From assembly GCA_964413365.1 (NCBI GenBank), contig CAYPRM010000020.1, forward strand, positions 1-24,655: DNA of 24,655 bases, in the 5' to 3' direction. The DNA comes from RGIG4608 sp964413365. Its GTDB lineage: Bacteria; Bacillota; Clostridia; Oscillospirales; CAG-272. The first letter of the stretch is position 1; the number at the start of each line of letters is the position of its first letter. The notes beneath the pieces are model-generated. The model saw nothing but the letters and a program-made list of their open reading frames with translations, was not told the DNA's origin and searched no databases. Of the stretch, positions 17,639 through 24,655 are shown in pieces. The position numbers and the translations under genes were made by a program.

Positions 17639-18058
17639 ATGGCAAGAAGATCAAATGATCGCGAGGCGATACGTGCGTTCAGGCAATACGCTCGTCTGGG
17701 ACTCGGCGGCTTTGGTTCAAAAAGCGGCGATCCACCCACAAAATATGGCTCTACGGGGCTGTCGGTGGCAAAAAAATACCTGCTGATCGAGGCACTCTGC
17801 CCCACGGAGCGGTCGCGGCTCGACCTGCTGGCGGCGCACGACACCCTGCGACTGCTCGAGCTGAACGGCGAGCGCGAGGTGCTCGAGGCGGTCGAGGCGA
17901 TATATCTCCGCTCGCTTGGGCGGCGCGGCAGTGAGGAAACGGCGCGCGTATGGAGATTTGCTCGCGAGCATTTTTGCGACGTGCGGACGGTCTATCGGAG
18001 GCTTGAGCGTGCAAGGCGGCTGTTTTTGGCGGTGAGGGGGAGAGAAACAAATTCATAG
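17639..18058 (+). CDS. Small basic HTH-like protein under a predicted SOS promoter
   Basis: I do not recognise this 139-residue protein at family level. The N-terminus (about 1-40) is basic and glycine-rich. Residues about 43-130 look all-helical, and the end (ETARVWRFAREHFCDVRTVYRRLERARRLF, in pieces about 100-129) resembles the last helix-turn-helix of sigma-region-4-like or ArpU/RinA-type phage regulators, with DVRTVYRRLERAR as recognition-helix candidate. A GGAGG-rich ribosome site lies just upstream of the ATG at 17639. Codons are GC-rich compared with the neighbours. The promoter carries a LexA box, so expression after DNA damage is predicted. It could be a prophage-derived regulator or a transcription factor of the damage response. 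DNA binding is inference. Confidence 0.7.
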   Translation: MARRSNDREAIRAFRQYARLGLGGFGSKSGDPPTKYGSTGLSVAKKYLLIEALCPTERSRLDLLAAHDTLRLLELNGEREVLEAVEAIYLRSLGRRGSEETARVWRFAREHFCDVRTVYRRLERARRLFLAVRGRETNS

Positions 18059-18333
18059 CTCCCCGCTCTCCAAAAGATTGGATTTTTCTACGATTTTTGC
18101 CCGTTTTTTCAAGAGTAGAAAAATTAAAGGATTTTTTTGCTAATTAAAGTTTTCCACAGGCTTTTTACACAGCCCCTCCGAAAAAATCCCGATTTTACGA
18201 TGTTTTCCACAGTTTCCACAGAGTTTTCCACAGGTCTCGCAGTTTTCCACTGTGAAATTTCATACATTTTTGTTGTAATTTGTCGAAATGATTTCTTGTA
18301 TTTTTCTATTTTTTCATCAGCAAGAAAATAATG
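18059..18333. other. AT-rich intergenic region with a DnaA-box-like cluster
   Basis: Between 18150 and 18251 there are four exact matches to TTWTNCACA, all on the plus strand: 18150-18158, 18163-18171, 18203-18211 and 18224-18232. Two near matches differ at one base: 18212-18220 and 18243-18251. An AT-rich stretch (about 18254-18332) follows. No coding sequence is evident. This resembles a DnaA-binding region of an origin or of a titration site, but neighbouring genes are not those of a typical chromosomal origin. Confidence 0.6.
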
Positions 18334-18362
18334 TTGACAATCGCGCCGTTTTGTGGTAAAAT
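18334..18362 (+). promoter_or_regulatory. Promoter of the SLOG gene
   Basis: TTGACA (18334-18339) and TAAAAT (18357-18362) are separated by 17 bases with TGG before the -10. It starts 83 bases after the last DnaA-box-like word. Confidence 0.78.
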
Positions 18363-18382
18363 TGAGAAAAGGCGGTGATTAA

Positions 18383-18868
18383 ATGTCTAAAATTTGTTGC
18401 TTCACGGGACACAGAAGCCTAACATACGCAGAGAGCGAGCTCGCCGCGTCGAGGCTCAAAAAACTAATTCCTCGCCTTCTTGAGGAGGGCTACACGGATT
18501 TTCGCACAGGCGGAGCGGTCGGTTTTGACGCGCTCGCGGCTCTCCAACTGCTCGACGCGCGTGAAAAACACCCCGAGATCAAGCTCCACCTCATACTTCC
18601 CTGCAAGGATCAGGACCGCGGATTTTCCGACATCCAGCGCCGCGTGTACCACTACACGATTCGCCGTGCCGACAGCGTCCACTACCTGCAGGACTCCTAC
18701 AGCTCGGGCGTGATGCTTGCACGAAACCGCGCGCTCGTCGACGGCTCCGACCTCTGCATCTCGTTCATGACGCGCCTCTCGGGCGGAACGTACTCCACGG
18801 TCAGCTACGCGCGCAAATGCGGCATCCGTACCGTCAACCTCTACACGGCAAAGCAGGAATGGATCTGA
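18383..18868 (+). CDS. YpsA-type SLOG family protein (DUF1273-like)
   Basis: This 161-residue protein has the SLOG Rossmann-like fold features: the N-terminal FTGHR (about 7-11), GGAVGFDALAA (about 43-53), a LILPCKDQD strand-loop, then RNRALVDGSDLCISF (about 113-127) and GGT (about 133-135). SLOG domains bind nucleotides or their derivatives and occur in defence, toxin and cell-division contexts; for this standalone type the ligand is not established. The start codon has a weak GGCGGTGA ribosome site. It has its own promoter and two terminators after it, so it is monocistronic. Family is well supported, function unknown. Confidence 0.82.
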   Translation: MSKICCFTGHRSLTYAESELAASRLKKLIPRLLEEGYTDFRTGGAVGFDALAALQLLDAREKHPEIKLHLILPCKDQDRGFSDIQRRVYHYTIRRADSVHYLQDSYSSGVMLARNRALVDGSDLCISFMTRLSGGTYSTVSYARKCGIRTVNLYTAKQEWI

Positions 18869-18892
18869 AAAGCCGAATTTCAAATAAAATCA

Positions 18893-18926
18893 AGCCCTCC
18901 GTAGCATCTCGGAGGGCTTTGCTTTT
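18893..18926 (+). terminator. First terminator after the SLOG gene
   Basis: The 9-bp stem AGCCCTCCG/CGGAGGGCT (18893-18901 with 18910-18918) is followed by TTGCTTTT. Confidence 0.82.
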
Positions 18927-18930
18927 CAAT

Positions 18931-18969
18931 AAAACCCCAACTCTCGTTGGGGTTTTGTGTTGTTTTTTT
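18931..18969 (+). terminator. Second terminator after the SLOG gene
   Basis: The perfect 11-bp stem AAAACCCCAAC/GTTGGGGTTTT (18931-18941 with 18946-18956) with a TCTC loop is followed by a T-rich run ending in seven T. The tandem arrangement gives a strong stop. Confidence 0.88.
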
Positions 18970-19200
18970 CGTGGGACATCTCATCCGCCGCCGCTGCGGT
19001 TCTCCTTCTCCCACCGGAGCACCGCCCATTTTGGCATTATGCTATGCACATCTCGCAGGCAGGTTGGACCGTCGGGGAAGCCGATTCCTACAGGATCTGT
19101 GCTATTTTTGAGTCCTACAATGGGGATTTGGTCGGTGGTGGGCGTTTGCTTTCGTGAGGATATTAAAAAAGGAACATTCAAGGTGATCAAAAAACTGAAA
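18970..19200. other. Intergenic region without recognised gene
   Basis: Short open frames exist on both strands (plus 18957-19157, minus 18981-19190), but neither has a ribosome site, a promoter or a domain I recognise. The minus frame reads smoothly (LKNSTDPVGIGFPDGP) and could be a decayed or repeat-borne sequence. I see no other structure here. Confidence 0.35.
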
Positions 19201-19237
19201 GGGGAAAACGCTACGCGTTTTCCCCAAAAATTCAGTT
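19187..19237 (-). terminator. Terminator of the acidic membrane-protein gene
   Basis: The 11-bp stem GGGGAAAACGC/GCGTTTTCCCC (19201-19211 with 19215-19225) with a TAC loop is flanked by a further AACTGAA/TTCAGTT pairing. On the minus strand it is followed by a T-rich run. It lies 60 bases after the minus-strand gene's stop. Confidence 0.82.
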
Positions 19238-19296
19238 AGGTTTACAGTTCCGAGTTACGGATCTGCATTAAGATCCTATTCAGGATCGAGAGTAAA

Positions 19297-21153
19297 TTAC
19301 TTCTCGGTTGTTCCTGCCTTTGCAGCCTCAAACTGAGCGGTGATGTACTCGGTGCTGATAGCTACGAGTGCATCCTCAGTATTAGCGTTAAGGATCTCCT
19401 TATTCATAGCCTCGTAAGCTACAACGATTCTGTCTCTTACGTCCTCGTTACCCTCGCCTGCGATGTATGTAGCCTTGATTGTCTCAAGTCTATCGTATGC
19501 CTGCTTCTTTGCGGGGAAGAGAAGGATCTTAGCGTAGAGTGCTACGTAGTCATTCTCGTCGTCCTCAGCCTTTGTATTGTCAACCTCAACAATAACTGCG
19601 TTAGCGTCGTGGTCCTCAGTTACATATACAGCGATCTTATCAGCAAGATCAGCAAGGTTAGCATCGAGGTCAACGTGCACGAATGTATTCTCGTTAATGA
19701 GAACTATAAGCGCACGGATAGCGTCAAAGTTAGCTACGATAACGCCGTGGAGCTCATCCTTAGCATTGATAGCGTCTCTGTCGTCCTGAACGGTGTGAGT
19801 AAGACCAAGAAGTCCCTCGATGTCGGAATCAACAGCGCACTTCTCAAGGAGTGCCTCAAGTGCATCCTGAGCAGCCTTAATGCCCTCACCGGAGCTGATG
19901 GTAACTTCTTCATCTATAGCATCAATAGCGGTATGAAGATCGTCGTGAAGATCCTTAAGAGCCTCAAGGTCCTCTTCGAACTTATCAGACTTTGTCTTGA
20001 AATCAACCTCTTTTACAAGGGGCTCATTTGCCTCGTCGATTGCATAATCGGTCTTCCAAGCTGCGATGGAAGCGGTGATATCAGCAAGCTCAGTCTTATT
20101 ATCAACACTGAGAACGCCGTCAAATCCTTCGATCTGAGCATTGATCTCGTCAGCCTTTACGCCTGCATTGGTAAGAACACCAACGCGGTCCTCAGCTACT
20201 TCGAGCTTAGCAAGGTGATCAGCAACACCATCAATAGCGTTAGCCTCGGTCTCGCCGTCTACGCAAACTGCAACAAGTGCATCGTATGCGTCGCGAGCAG
20301 CGGTTACCTTATCAAAGTTGCCGCCCTCAAGGCTCTCGTGAACGATAGTATCGGGGATCTCGCAGCCAAGGAATGTTTCTACAAGCTGAGCAACATGGCT
20401 CTTGTAGAGGTCATCCTGAAGCTTAGCGACCTCATCAACAAGATCTCTCTCGCCGAAGTTCTTGAACGAATTCCAAATAGCCTCGTCCTCAACCTCGTCG
20501 AAACGTCCAAGATAATCAACAGCAGCCTGAACCTTATCGTCGTCGCGTCCGAAAACGGGACCCTCATCAGCCTTAGCAGCGTCGATGAGCTTAGCAAGCT
20601 CCTCGTCGTATCTGTTAGCTCTGATCTCGTCAACAGTGTCAAAGTAATCGTCAACAATAGCACCTACCTCAGCATCGGTCCTTGCTCTGAGAATAGCAAC
20701 GATAGCTGCATCGGTAGCGGTCTCAGAGGTCTTAACGAGCTCTGCACGAGCCTCCTCGTCCTCAACGTCAAAGAGATGAGCGTTGTCAACGATGTCTCTG
20801 TGAGCCTTTACAACCTTCTGAATTGCGGGATAAGCTGCCTCTGTGCAGTTGTCCCAATCATCAATGGAGATCTTGGAGCCTGTGAGCTCGTTGATCTTGT
20901 TGTTAGCCGCCTCAAGGTCGGACTTGGAGCTGTTAAGTGCGGACTGAAGATCATTCAATGCGCCCTGGAGCTCCGTAATTTTGTTAGCCGCATCTTCAAT
21001 AGCCTTGTTAGCTGCGTCGATCTTAGCCTGAGCCTCTTCGTTCGCCTTCTTATTAGCGTTATCCGCAATAAGAGCGATGCCCGTAGAAGCAAGAAGCACT
21101 ACAACAACGATCAGGGCTATGAAAGCGATGAGTTTGTTTTTGTTTGTAAACAT
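19297..21153 (-). CDS. Acidic, N-terminally membrane-anchored helical protein, function unknown
   Basis: This 618-residue protein has a short basic N-terminus (MFTNKNK), one membrane segment at about 8-30 and a predicted outward-facing body. Residues about 32-92 form a coiled coil rich in Ala, Asn and Lys (ANKAIEDAANKITELQGAL in part). The rest is a long run of helical segments very rich in Asp, Glu and Ala, with few aromatic residues and only a handful of Cys. I recognise no catalytic domain and no lipobox or sortase motif. The start at 21153 has GGAGGT a few bases upstream; codons to 21309 would run through the promoter, where a TATAAT lies at 21187-21192. Codon use resembles the PFOR gene (AAG, GCT, GTT), so it may be abundant. 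It might be a surface or cell-wall-spanning scaffold protein; this is inference. Confidence 0.75.
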   Translation of the reverse strand: MFTNKNKLIAFIALIVVVVLLASTGIALIADNANKKANEEAQAKIDAANKAIEDAANKITELQGALNDLQSALNSSKSDLEAANNKINELTGSKISIDDWDNCTEAAYPAIQKVVKAHRDIVDNAHLFDVEDEEARAELVKTSETATDAAIVAILRARTDAEVGAIVDDYFDTVDEIRANRYDEELAKLIDAAKADEGPVFGRDDDKVQAAVDYLGRFDEVEDEAIWNSFKNFGERDLVDEVAKLQDDLYKSHVAQLVETFLGCEIPDTIVHESLEGGNFDKVTAARDAYDALVAVCVDGETEANAIDGVADHLAKLEVAEDRVGVLTNAGVKADEINAQIEGFDGVLSVDNKTELADITASIAAWKTDYAIDEANEPLVKEVDFKTKSDKFEEDLEALKDLHDDLHTAIDAIDEEVTISSGEGIKAAQDALEALLEKCAVDSDIEGLLGLTHTVQDDRDAINAKDELHGVIVANFDAIRALIVLINENTFVHVDLDANLADLADKIAVYVTEDHDANAVIVEVDNTKAEDDENDYVALYAKILLFPAKKQAYDRLETIKATYIAGEGNEDVRDRIVVAYEAMNKEILNANTEDALVAISTEYITAQFEAAKAGTTEK

Positions 21154-21351
21154 TCTTAAACCTCCATTTATAAGAATTACAGCGTTATTATACACCAAAT
21201 GCAAAGTGTATGTGTGAATAAGGTTTTGCTCATTTATGAACAAAATGTTAAAATTGGTTAAGGGTAGTAACAATTTGCCAAAAAGGCGTATTTTTCGCCC
21301 GTTTCGCACCGATTTTTACATATTATATATACCGCGCGTGATGTGAAGGAA

Positions 21352-22743
21352 TCATTTTCCAACGCAGAAATGTGAAAATATCTCCGCTACGACGTCCTCG
21401 CCGACCTCCCTGCCGTCGACCTCCGAGATGCGTGCGACCGCAAGCTCGAGATCCACGCCCGCAAGGTCCGCAGAGAGTCCCGACTCGAGCGCGCGCAGGG
21501 CAAGCTCAAGGTGCTCCGCCGCTCCCGATAACGCCGCATACTGACGTGCGTTTGCGATCACGGCGTCGTTGCGCAGGTCAAGCTCACCGTCAACGAACAG
21601 CCTGCCTATCAGCTCTCGCAGCTCCGCGATTCCCTCTCCGTCTCCATCTCCGCTCCTTGCACAGGTGCTTACGATGTGAGGCGAGATTTCACGAAGCTCC
21701 TCGGCATTTATCGTAGGATATTTATCATTTTTGTTAATGATTATTATCTTTTCTGCACTTTTTGTCTTAATATCGTCCAACATTTTGCGGTCATCCTCAT
21801 CAAGCTCGCGCGAGCCGTCGAGCACCGCAAGTATCAGCTCCGCACCGTCCAGAGCATCAAGTGCACGGTCAACGCCGATCCTCTCGACCGTGTCCACCGT
21901 ATCGTGAAGTCCTGCCGTGTCCGTAAGCCGCAAGGTCGCTCCGCCGACGCTCACCGTCTCCGAGAGCAGGTCGCGCGTCGTTCCCTCAACATCCGTAACG
22001 ATCGCCGCCTCTCTGCCGAGCAACGCATTGTAGATACTGCTCTTGCCGACGTTCGGCTTTCCGCAGATGACCGTCCGCACGCCCTCCATTACGGCGTGCC
22101 CCGTTCTGTACGTGCTGCGAAGCGTGCGCACCCGTGAGAGCAGTTCTCCCGTCCGTGCCGCCATTTCCTCCGTGCTCATGTCCGCAAGCTCCTCCTCGGG
22201 ATAATCGACCACCGCATACACCTGCGCGATCAGACCGATGAGGTCGCTGTGCAATTTTTCGCACGCCGAGGTCAGCCTACCCTCCATCCCCGAGCGTGCG
22301 AGCCTCAGCTGTGAGTCGTTCTGCGCCTCGAGCAATGTTCCGAGAGCCTCCGCACGCGAGAGCGTGAGCTTGCCGTTGACGAACGCGCGCCGTGTGAATT
22401 CACCTGCCTGCGCCGCCCTTGCACCTGCCGCGAGCACCACCTCGAGCACCCTCTGCGTAATGTATGCACCGCCGTGGCAATGGATCTCCGCGGTGTCCTC
22501 ACCCGTGAACGAGTGCGGTGCGCAAAATCTGACCGCAAGGCAGTCGTCGATTGCCTCGCCATCGCAGATCACGCTTCCGTACACCAGCCTGTTCGGTGTA
22601 AGGCTCGAAAATTCCTTGCCCGAGGCGGCACGAAACACTCGCCCTGCGACCTCAAAGGCGTTGGAGCCCGAGATGCGTATCACAGCGACTCCGCCCCTGC
22701 CCCTCGGCGTGGAGATAGCCGCCACGGTATCAAAAAAATTCAT
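21352..22743 (-). CDS. mnmE: tRNA uridine-5-carboxymethylaminomethyl modification GTPase MnmE
   Basis: MnmE, with MnmG, installs the cmnm5 group on the wobble uridine of certain tRNAs in the cytoplasm. The 463-residue protein has the N-terminal THF-binding domain starting FFDTVAAISTPRGRGGVAVI and CHGGAYITQRVLE. A helical domain with VDYPEEE follows. The inserted G domain shows G1 GKPNVGKSS (about 228-236), G2 EGTTRD, G3 DTAGL (about 275-279) and G4 NKND (about 337-340). The C-terminus ends FSHFCVGK, carrying the conserved Cys. The start at 22743 is chosen for the GGAGG upstream and the family N-terminus. It lies 74 bases after serS in the same direction and may be cotranscribed with it. MnmG is not in this window. 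Confidence 0.96.
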   Translation of the reverse strand: MNFFDTVAAISTPRGRGGVAVIRISGSNAFEVAGRVFRAASGKEFSSLTPNRLVYGSVICDGEAIDDCLAVRFCAPHSFTGEDTAEIHCHGGAYITQRVLEVVLAAGARAAQAGEFTRRAFVNGKLTLSRAEALGTLLEAQNDSQLRLARSGMEGRLTSACEKLHSDLIGLIAQVYAVVDYPEEELADMSTEEMAARTGELLSRVRTLRSTYRTGHAVMEGVRTVICGKPNVGKSSIYNALLGREAAIVTDVEGTTRDLLSETVSVGGATLRLTDTAGLHDTVDTVERIGVDRALDALDGAELILAVLDGSRELDEDDRKMLDDIKTKSAEKIIIINKNDKYPTINAEELREISPHIVSTCARSGDGDGEGIAELRELIGRLFVDGELDLRNDAVIANARQYAALSGAAEHLELALRALESGLSADLAGVDLELAVARISEVDGREVGEDVVAEIFSHFCVGK

Positions 22744-22817
22744 TTCCTTCAATCCTCCGAAACAGCCCCTCCCTCTCCGCGGCGCGGTATAAAACCCCAA
22801 GCCGCAAGGGATCTGTA

Positions 22818-24098
22818 TTACTTCCTTATAACGTCCACGCCGACGTACTTTCTGAGTACCTCGGGCACTACAACGCTGCCGTCAGCGAGCTGGTTCTGCT
22901 CAACGAGTGCAGGAAGTACACGGCTCGTTGCGAGTCCGGAGCCATTGAGCGTGTGCACGAACTCAAGCCTGCCGTCTGCGCGTCTTACTCTGATCATACC
23001 CCTGCGCGCCTGATAGTCGCGTGCGTTGGATACCGAGGAAACCTCCTTGTATCCGTTCATCGAGGGAATGTTGATCTCTATATCGTAGGTGCGAGCCATG
23101 GACGCAGAGCAGTCCTCAGCCGCGAGCTTTACAGTCCTGAAGTGGAAGCCAAGACCTGCAACGAGTGCCTCTGCCTTGCCGACAAGCTCCTCGAAGGCCT
23201 CGTCGCTCTTCTCGGGCAGGGTGTATTGGAACATTTCGACCTTGTTGAACTGATGTCCGCGTACCATTCCTCTCTCGTCCGAGCGGTATGAGCCTGCCTC
23301 GCGACGGAAGCAGGGCGTGTAGCTGAACAGCTTCTTCGGAAGGTCTGCCTCGGTCAGTATCTCGTTCCTGTAAAGGGATGCGAGAGCCGCCTCAGCCGTC
23401 GGGAGCATATATCTCTGACGGTTGTCGGTGGGATTTTCGATCTTGTATACCTCGTCCGCAAACTTGGGGAACTGACCTGCCGTAACGCCGCACTCGTACT
23501 CGAGCATGTGGGGCGGAAGGATCAGCTCGTAGCCGTCTGCCCAGTGTGTGTCGATGAAATAGTTGAGAAGCGCCCATTCGAGCTTCGCGCCCATTCCGCG
23601 ATAGATCCAAAAGCCCGAGCCCGAAAGCTTCGTGCCGCGCTCGTAGTCGATAAGACCGAGATCCGTGCAGAGATCCACGTGATTTTTAGGCTCGAAATCG
23701 AATTTGTGAGGCTCGCCGAAGTAGCGGATAGGCTCGTTGTTCTCCTTGCCGCCGGGCTTGAGATCGCGGTCGGGAAGGTTCGGAAGTCCGAGCATCCAGC
23801 TCTGAAGCTCCACCTCGGTGTCCTTGAGCTCGGCGTCGATCTCCTTCGTGCGTGCACCCAGCTTCTTCATCTCCGCAAAGATCTCCGAAACGTCCTTGCC
23901 CTCCTTCTTGTATTGGGGAATGAGCTTGTTGACGCGGTTCTGCTCCGCCTTGATCGTCTCCGTCTCGGTGATCAGCGAACGACGTCTCGCGTCAAGCTCG
24001 AGTATCTTCTCAATGTCCTCGCGCGCGTCCTTGCCCTTTATCGCAAGGCGTGCTATTACCTCCTCAGGATTCTCCTTGATGTATCTGATGTCAAGCAT
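22818..24098 (-). CDS. serS: Seryl-tRNA synthetase
   Basis: SerRS charges tRNA-Ser with serine. The 426-residue protein has the usual length and order: N-terminal MLDIRYIKENPEEVIARL, the tRNA-binding coiled-coil arm (about 30-105), then the class II catalytic core. This includes motif 2 FRREAGSYRSDERGMVRGHQF in pieces, and motif 3 NGSGLATSRVLPALVEQNQ near the end. The ATG at 24098 is preceded by GGAG at about eight bases; codons further upstream lie beyond the promoter start and lack family similarity. It has its own consensus promoter 74-102 bases upstream. No T-box leader (no GGTGG-type anti-terminator motif) is visible, although T-boxes are common for serS in this phylum. Confidence 0.96.
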   Translation of the reverse strand: MLDIRYIKENPEEVIARLAIKGKDAREDIEKILELDARRRSLITETETIKAEQNRVNKLIPQYKKEGKDVSEIFAEMKKLGARTKEIDAELKDTEVELQSWMLGLPNLPDRDLKPGGKENNEPIRYFGEPHKFDFEPKNHVDLCTDLGLIDYERGTKLSGSGFWIYRGMGAKLEWALLNYFIDTHWADGYELILPPHMLEYECGVTAGQFPKFADEVYKIENPTDNRQRYMLPTAEAALASLYRNEILTEADLPKKLFSYTPCFRREAGSYRSDERGMVRGHQFNKVEMFQYTLPEKSDEAFEELVGKAEALVAGLGFHFRTVKLAAEDCSASMARTYDIEINIPSMNGYKEVSSVSNARDYQARRGMIRVRRADGRLEFVHTLNGSGLATSRVLPALVEQNQLADGSVVVPEVLRKYVGVDVIRK

Positions 24099-24171
24099 TT
24101 TTTGTCTCCTTTGCTTTTTGTATATTTGTTTTATGCCTTTATATATATATCTCCGACTTTCTGTGTTGAAA

Positions 24172-24200
24172 ATTATACCATATTTCCGCGCGGTTGTAAA
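24172..24200 (-). promoter_or_regulatory. serS promoter
   Basis: On the minus strand TTTACA (24195-24200) and TATAAT (24172-24177) are separated by 17 bases with TGG before the -10. The leader is about 65-70 bases. Confidence 0.82.
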
Positions 24201-24426
24201 GTGCTTTTTGAAAATATAAGCGAAATTTTGCTCAACTTCGGATTTTTGAGAAAGTCTTGATCCTTCGCTCACTCCCCCGCGCCGACGTTGACGTCCCCCC
24301 TGTCCGCCTCACATAAAAATGAGAGCCCGCACCCTCCCTTTCGCCGTTTTCCCTTCCCCGAGGATCTTTAAGATGAATTTTTGAAATGCTTGAAATCAAA
24401 TCGCTAAATTGCGATATGTGCCATAG
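24201..24426. other. Intergenic region, no gene seen
   Basis: There is a C-rich stretch without a credible frame (about 24250-24360) containing a short symmetric word GACGTTGACGTC (24281-24292). No promoter, terminator or known RNA was identified. Confidence 0.4.
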
Positions 24427-24607
24427 CCTGCGCGCAGTCGCGTATGGGGGAACGGTCGCGAAAATTCCGCAGGTTTGGGTGCGTGCGGTGGGATTTTGTG
24501 AATTGCAAGTTTATATAAACAACGGGCGGTGTCCTAAACCCCTGCGCGCAGTCGCGTATGTGGGAACGCTCGCGAAAATTTCGCAGGTTTAGGTGCGTGC
24601 GGTGGGG
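24427..24607. repeat. Pair of 67-bp direct repeats forming nested hairpins
   Basis: Copies at 24427-24493 and 24541-24607 start with CCTGCGCGCAGTCGCGTATG and differ at four or five bases. Each can fold with CCTGCG paired to CGCAGG outside and TCGCG paired to CGCGA inside. The differences I see (G/T and G/C in the loop, C/T before CGCAGG, G/A after it) fall outside the paired bases. The window ends 48 bases after the second copy, so more copies may follow. Confidence 0.75.
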
Positions 24608-24655
24608 AGATTTTCGAGCGAAAGTTACTTTTGTGAAGAACCGACTCATCAGTCG

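Noticed and set aside
18150..18332. Chromosomal oriC
   Set aside because: No dnaA, dnaN, rpmH or parAB nearby, and the surrounding genes, including the probably highly expressed PFOR, point toward rather than away from the cluster.
18957..19190. Small genes on either strand between the SLOG terminators and the acidic protein gene
   Set aside because: No ribosome site, promoter or recognisable domain on either strand.
19609..21159. 516-residue open frame on the plus strand opposite the acidic protein gene
   Set aside because: It is an antisense shadow created by the biased Asp/Glu/Ala codons of the minus-strand gene; it has no ribosome site or domain, while the minus-strand gene has GGAGGT, a membrane segment and a terminator.
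24099..24426. T-box riboswitch of serS
   Set aside because: No anti-terminator motif of the GGTGG type and no terminator-anti-terminator pair; the leader from the promoter is only about 70 bases.
24427..24607. CRISPR array
   Set aside because: Only two 67-base imperfect repeats with a 47-base spacer and no cas genes; the repeats are hairpin elements.

Overview
The window looks like chromosomal DNA of an anaerobic Firmicute of class Clostridia, probably a gut organism known from a metagenome or draft assembly. The grounds are a single-chain pyruvate:ferredoxin oxidoreductase, lipoproteins with Thr-rich linkers, a BspA-type leucine-rich-repeat fragment, InlB-type FLGWY repeats, strong GGAGG ribosome sites and near-consensus vegetative promoters. 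A run of exactly 100 N (8238-8337) shows that this is a scaffold, not one continuous read-supported contig. I cannot name the genus.

Layout. A cut tRNA-Glu and its terminator open the window. A minus-strand block follows: rarA with a downstream 5'-nucleotidase-type lipoprotein; marR with a downstream acyl-CoA ligase-like gene; and recG. At 7.9-8.7 kb a plus-strand tRNA-Leu/tRNA-fMet transcription unit runs into a 226-bp tandem repeat made partly of tRNA-fMet pieces, and the N gap lies inside it. The nifJ-type PFOR gene (8897-12678) follows. It is broken by a perfect 185-bp tandem duplication. Next come a convergent DUF378 membrane protein, a DEDDh exonuclease with a zinc ribbon, an InlB-repeat lipoprotein, a convergent Amidase_6 protein and a 5'-truncated LRR gene.

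The most interesting stretch is 17.5-18.9 kb. A small HTH-like protein is driven by a consensus promoter whose spacer contains a LexA/DinR box. It is followed by an intergenic region with a cluster of DnaA-box-like sequences, and then by a YpsA-type SLOG protein. To the right on the minus strand lie a highly acidic, membrane-anchored helical protein of unknown function, mnmE, and serS with its own promoter. The window ends in a pair of 67-bp hairpin-forming direct repeats.

Functional picture: mostly housekeeping. Genome maintenance is represented by RarA, RecG and an exonuclease; translation by tRNAs, SerRS and MnmE; fermentative energy metabolism by PFOR; lipid activation by the ligase under a MarR regulator; the rest is cell-surface proteins. 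Ten promoters were located. Eight of them have a -35 and -10 separated by exactly 17 bp plus either a TGN extension or a perfect -10 hexamer. No CRISPR array, integrase, transposase or complete mobile element was seen. The best candidates for something new are the SOS-box HTH gene with its DnaA-box neighbour, the tRNA-derived tandem repeat, and the structured repeat at the right edge.
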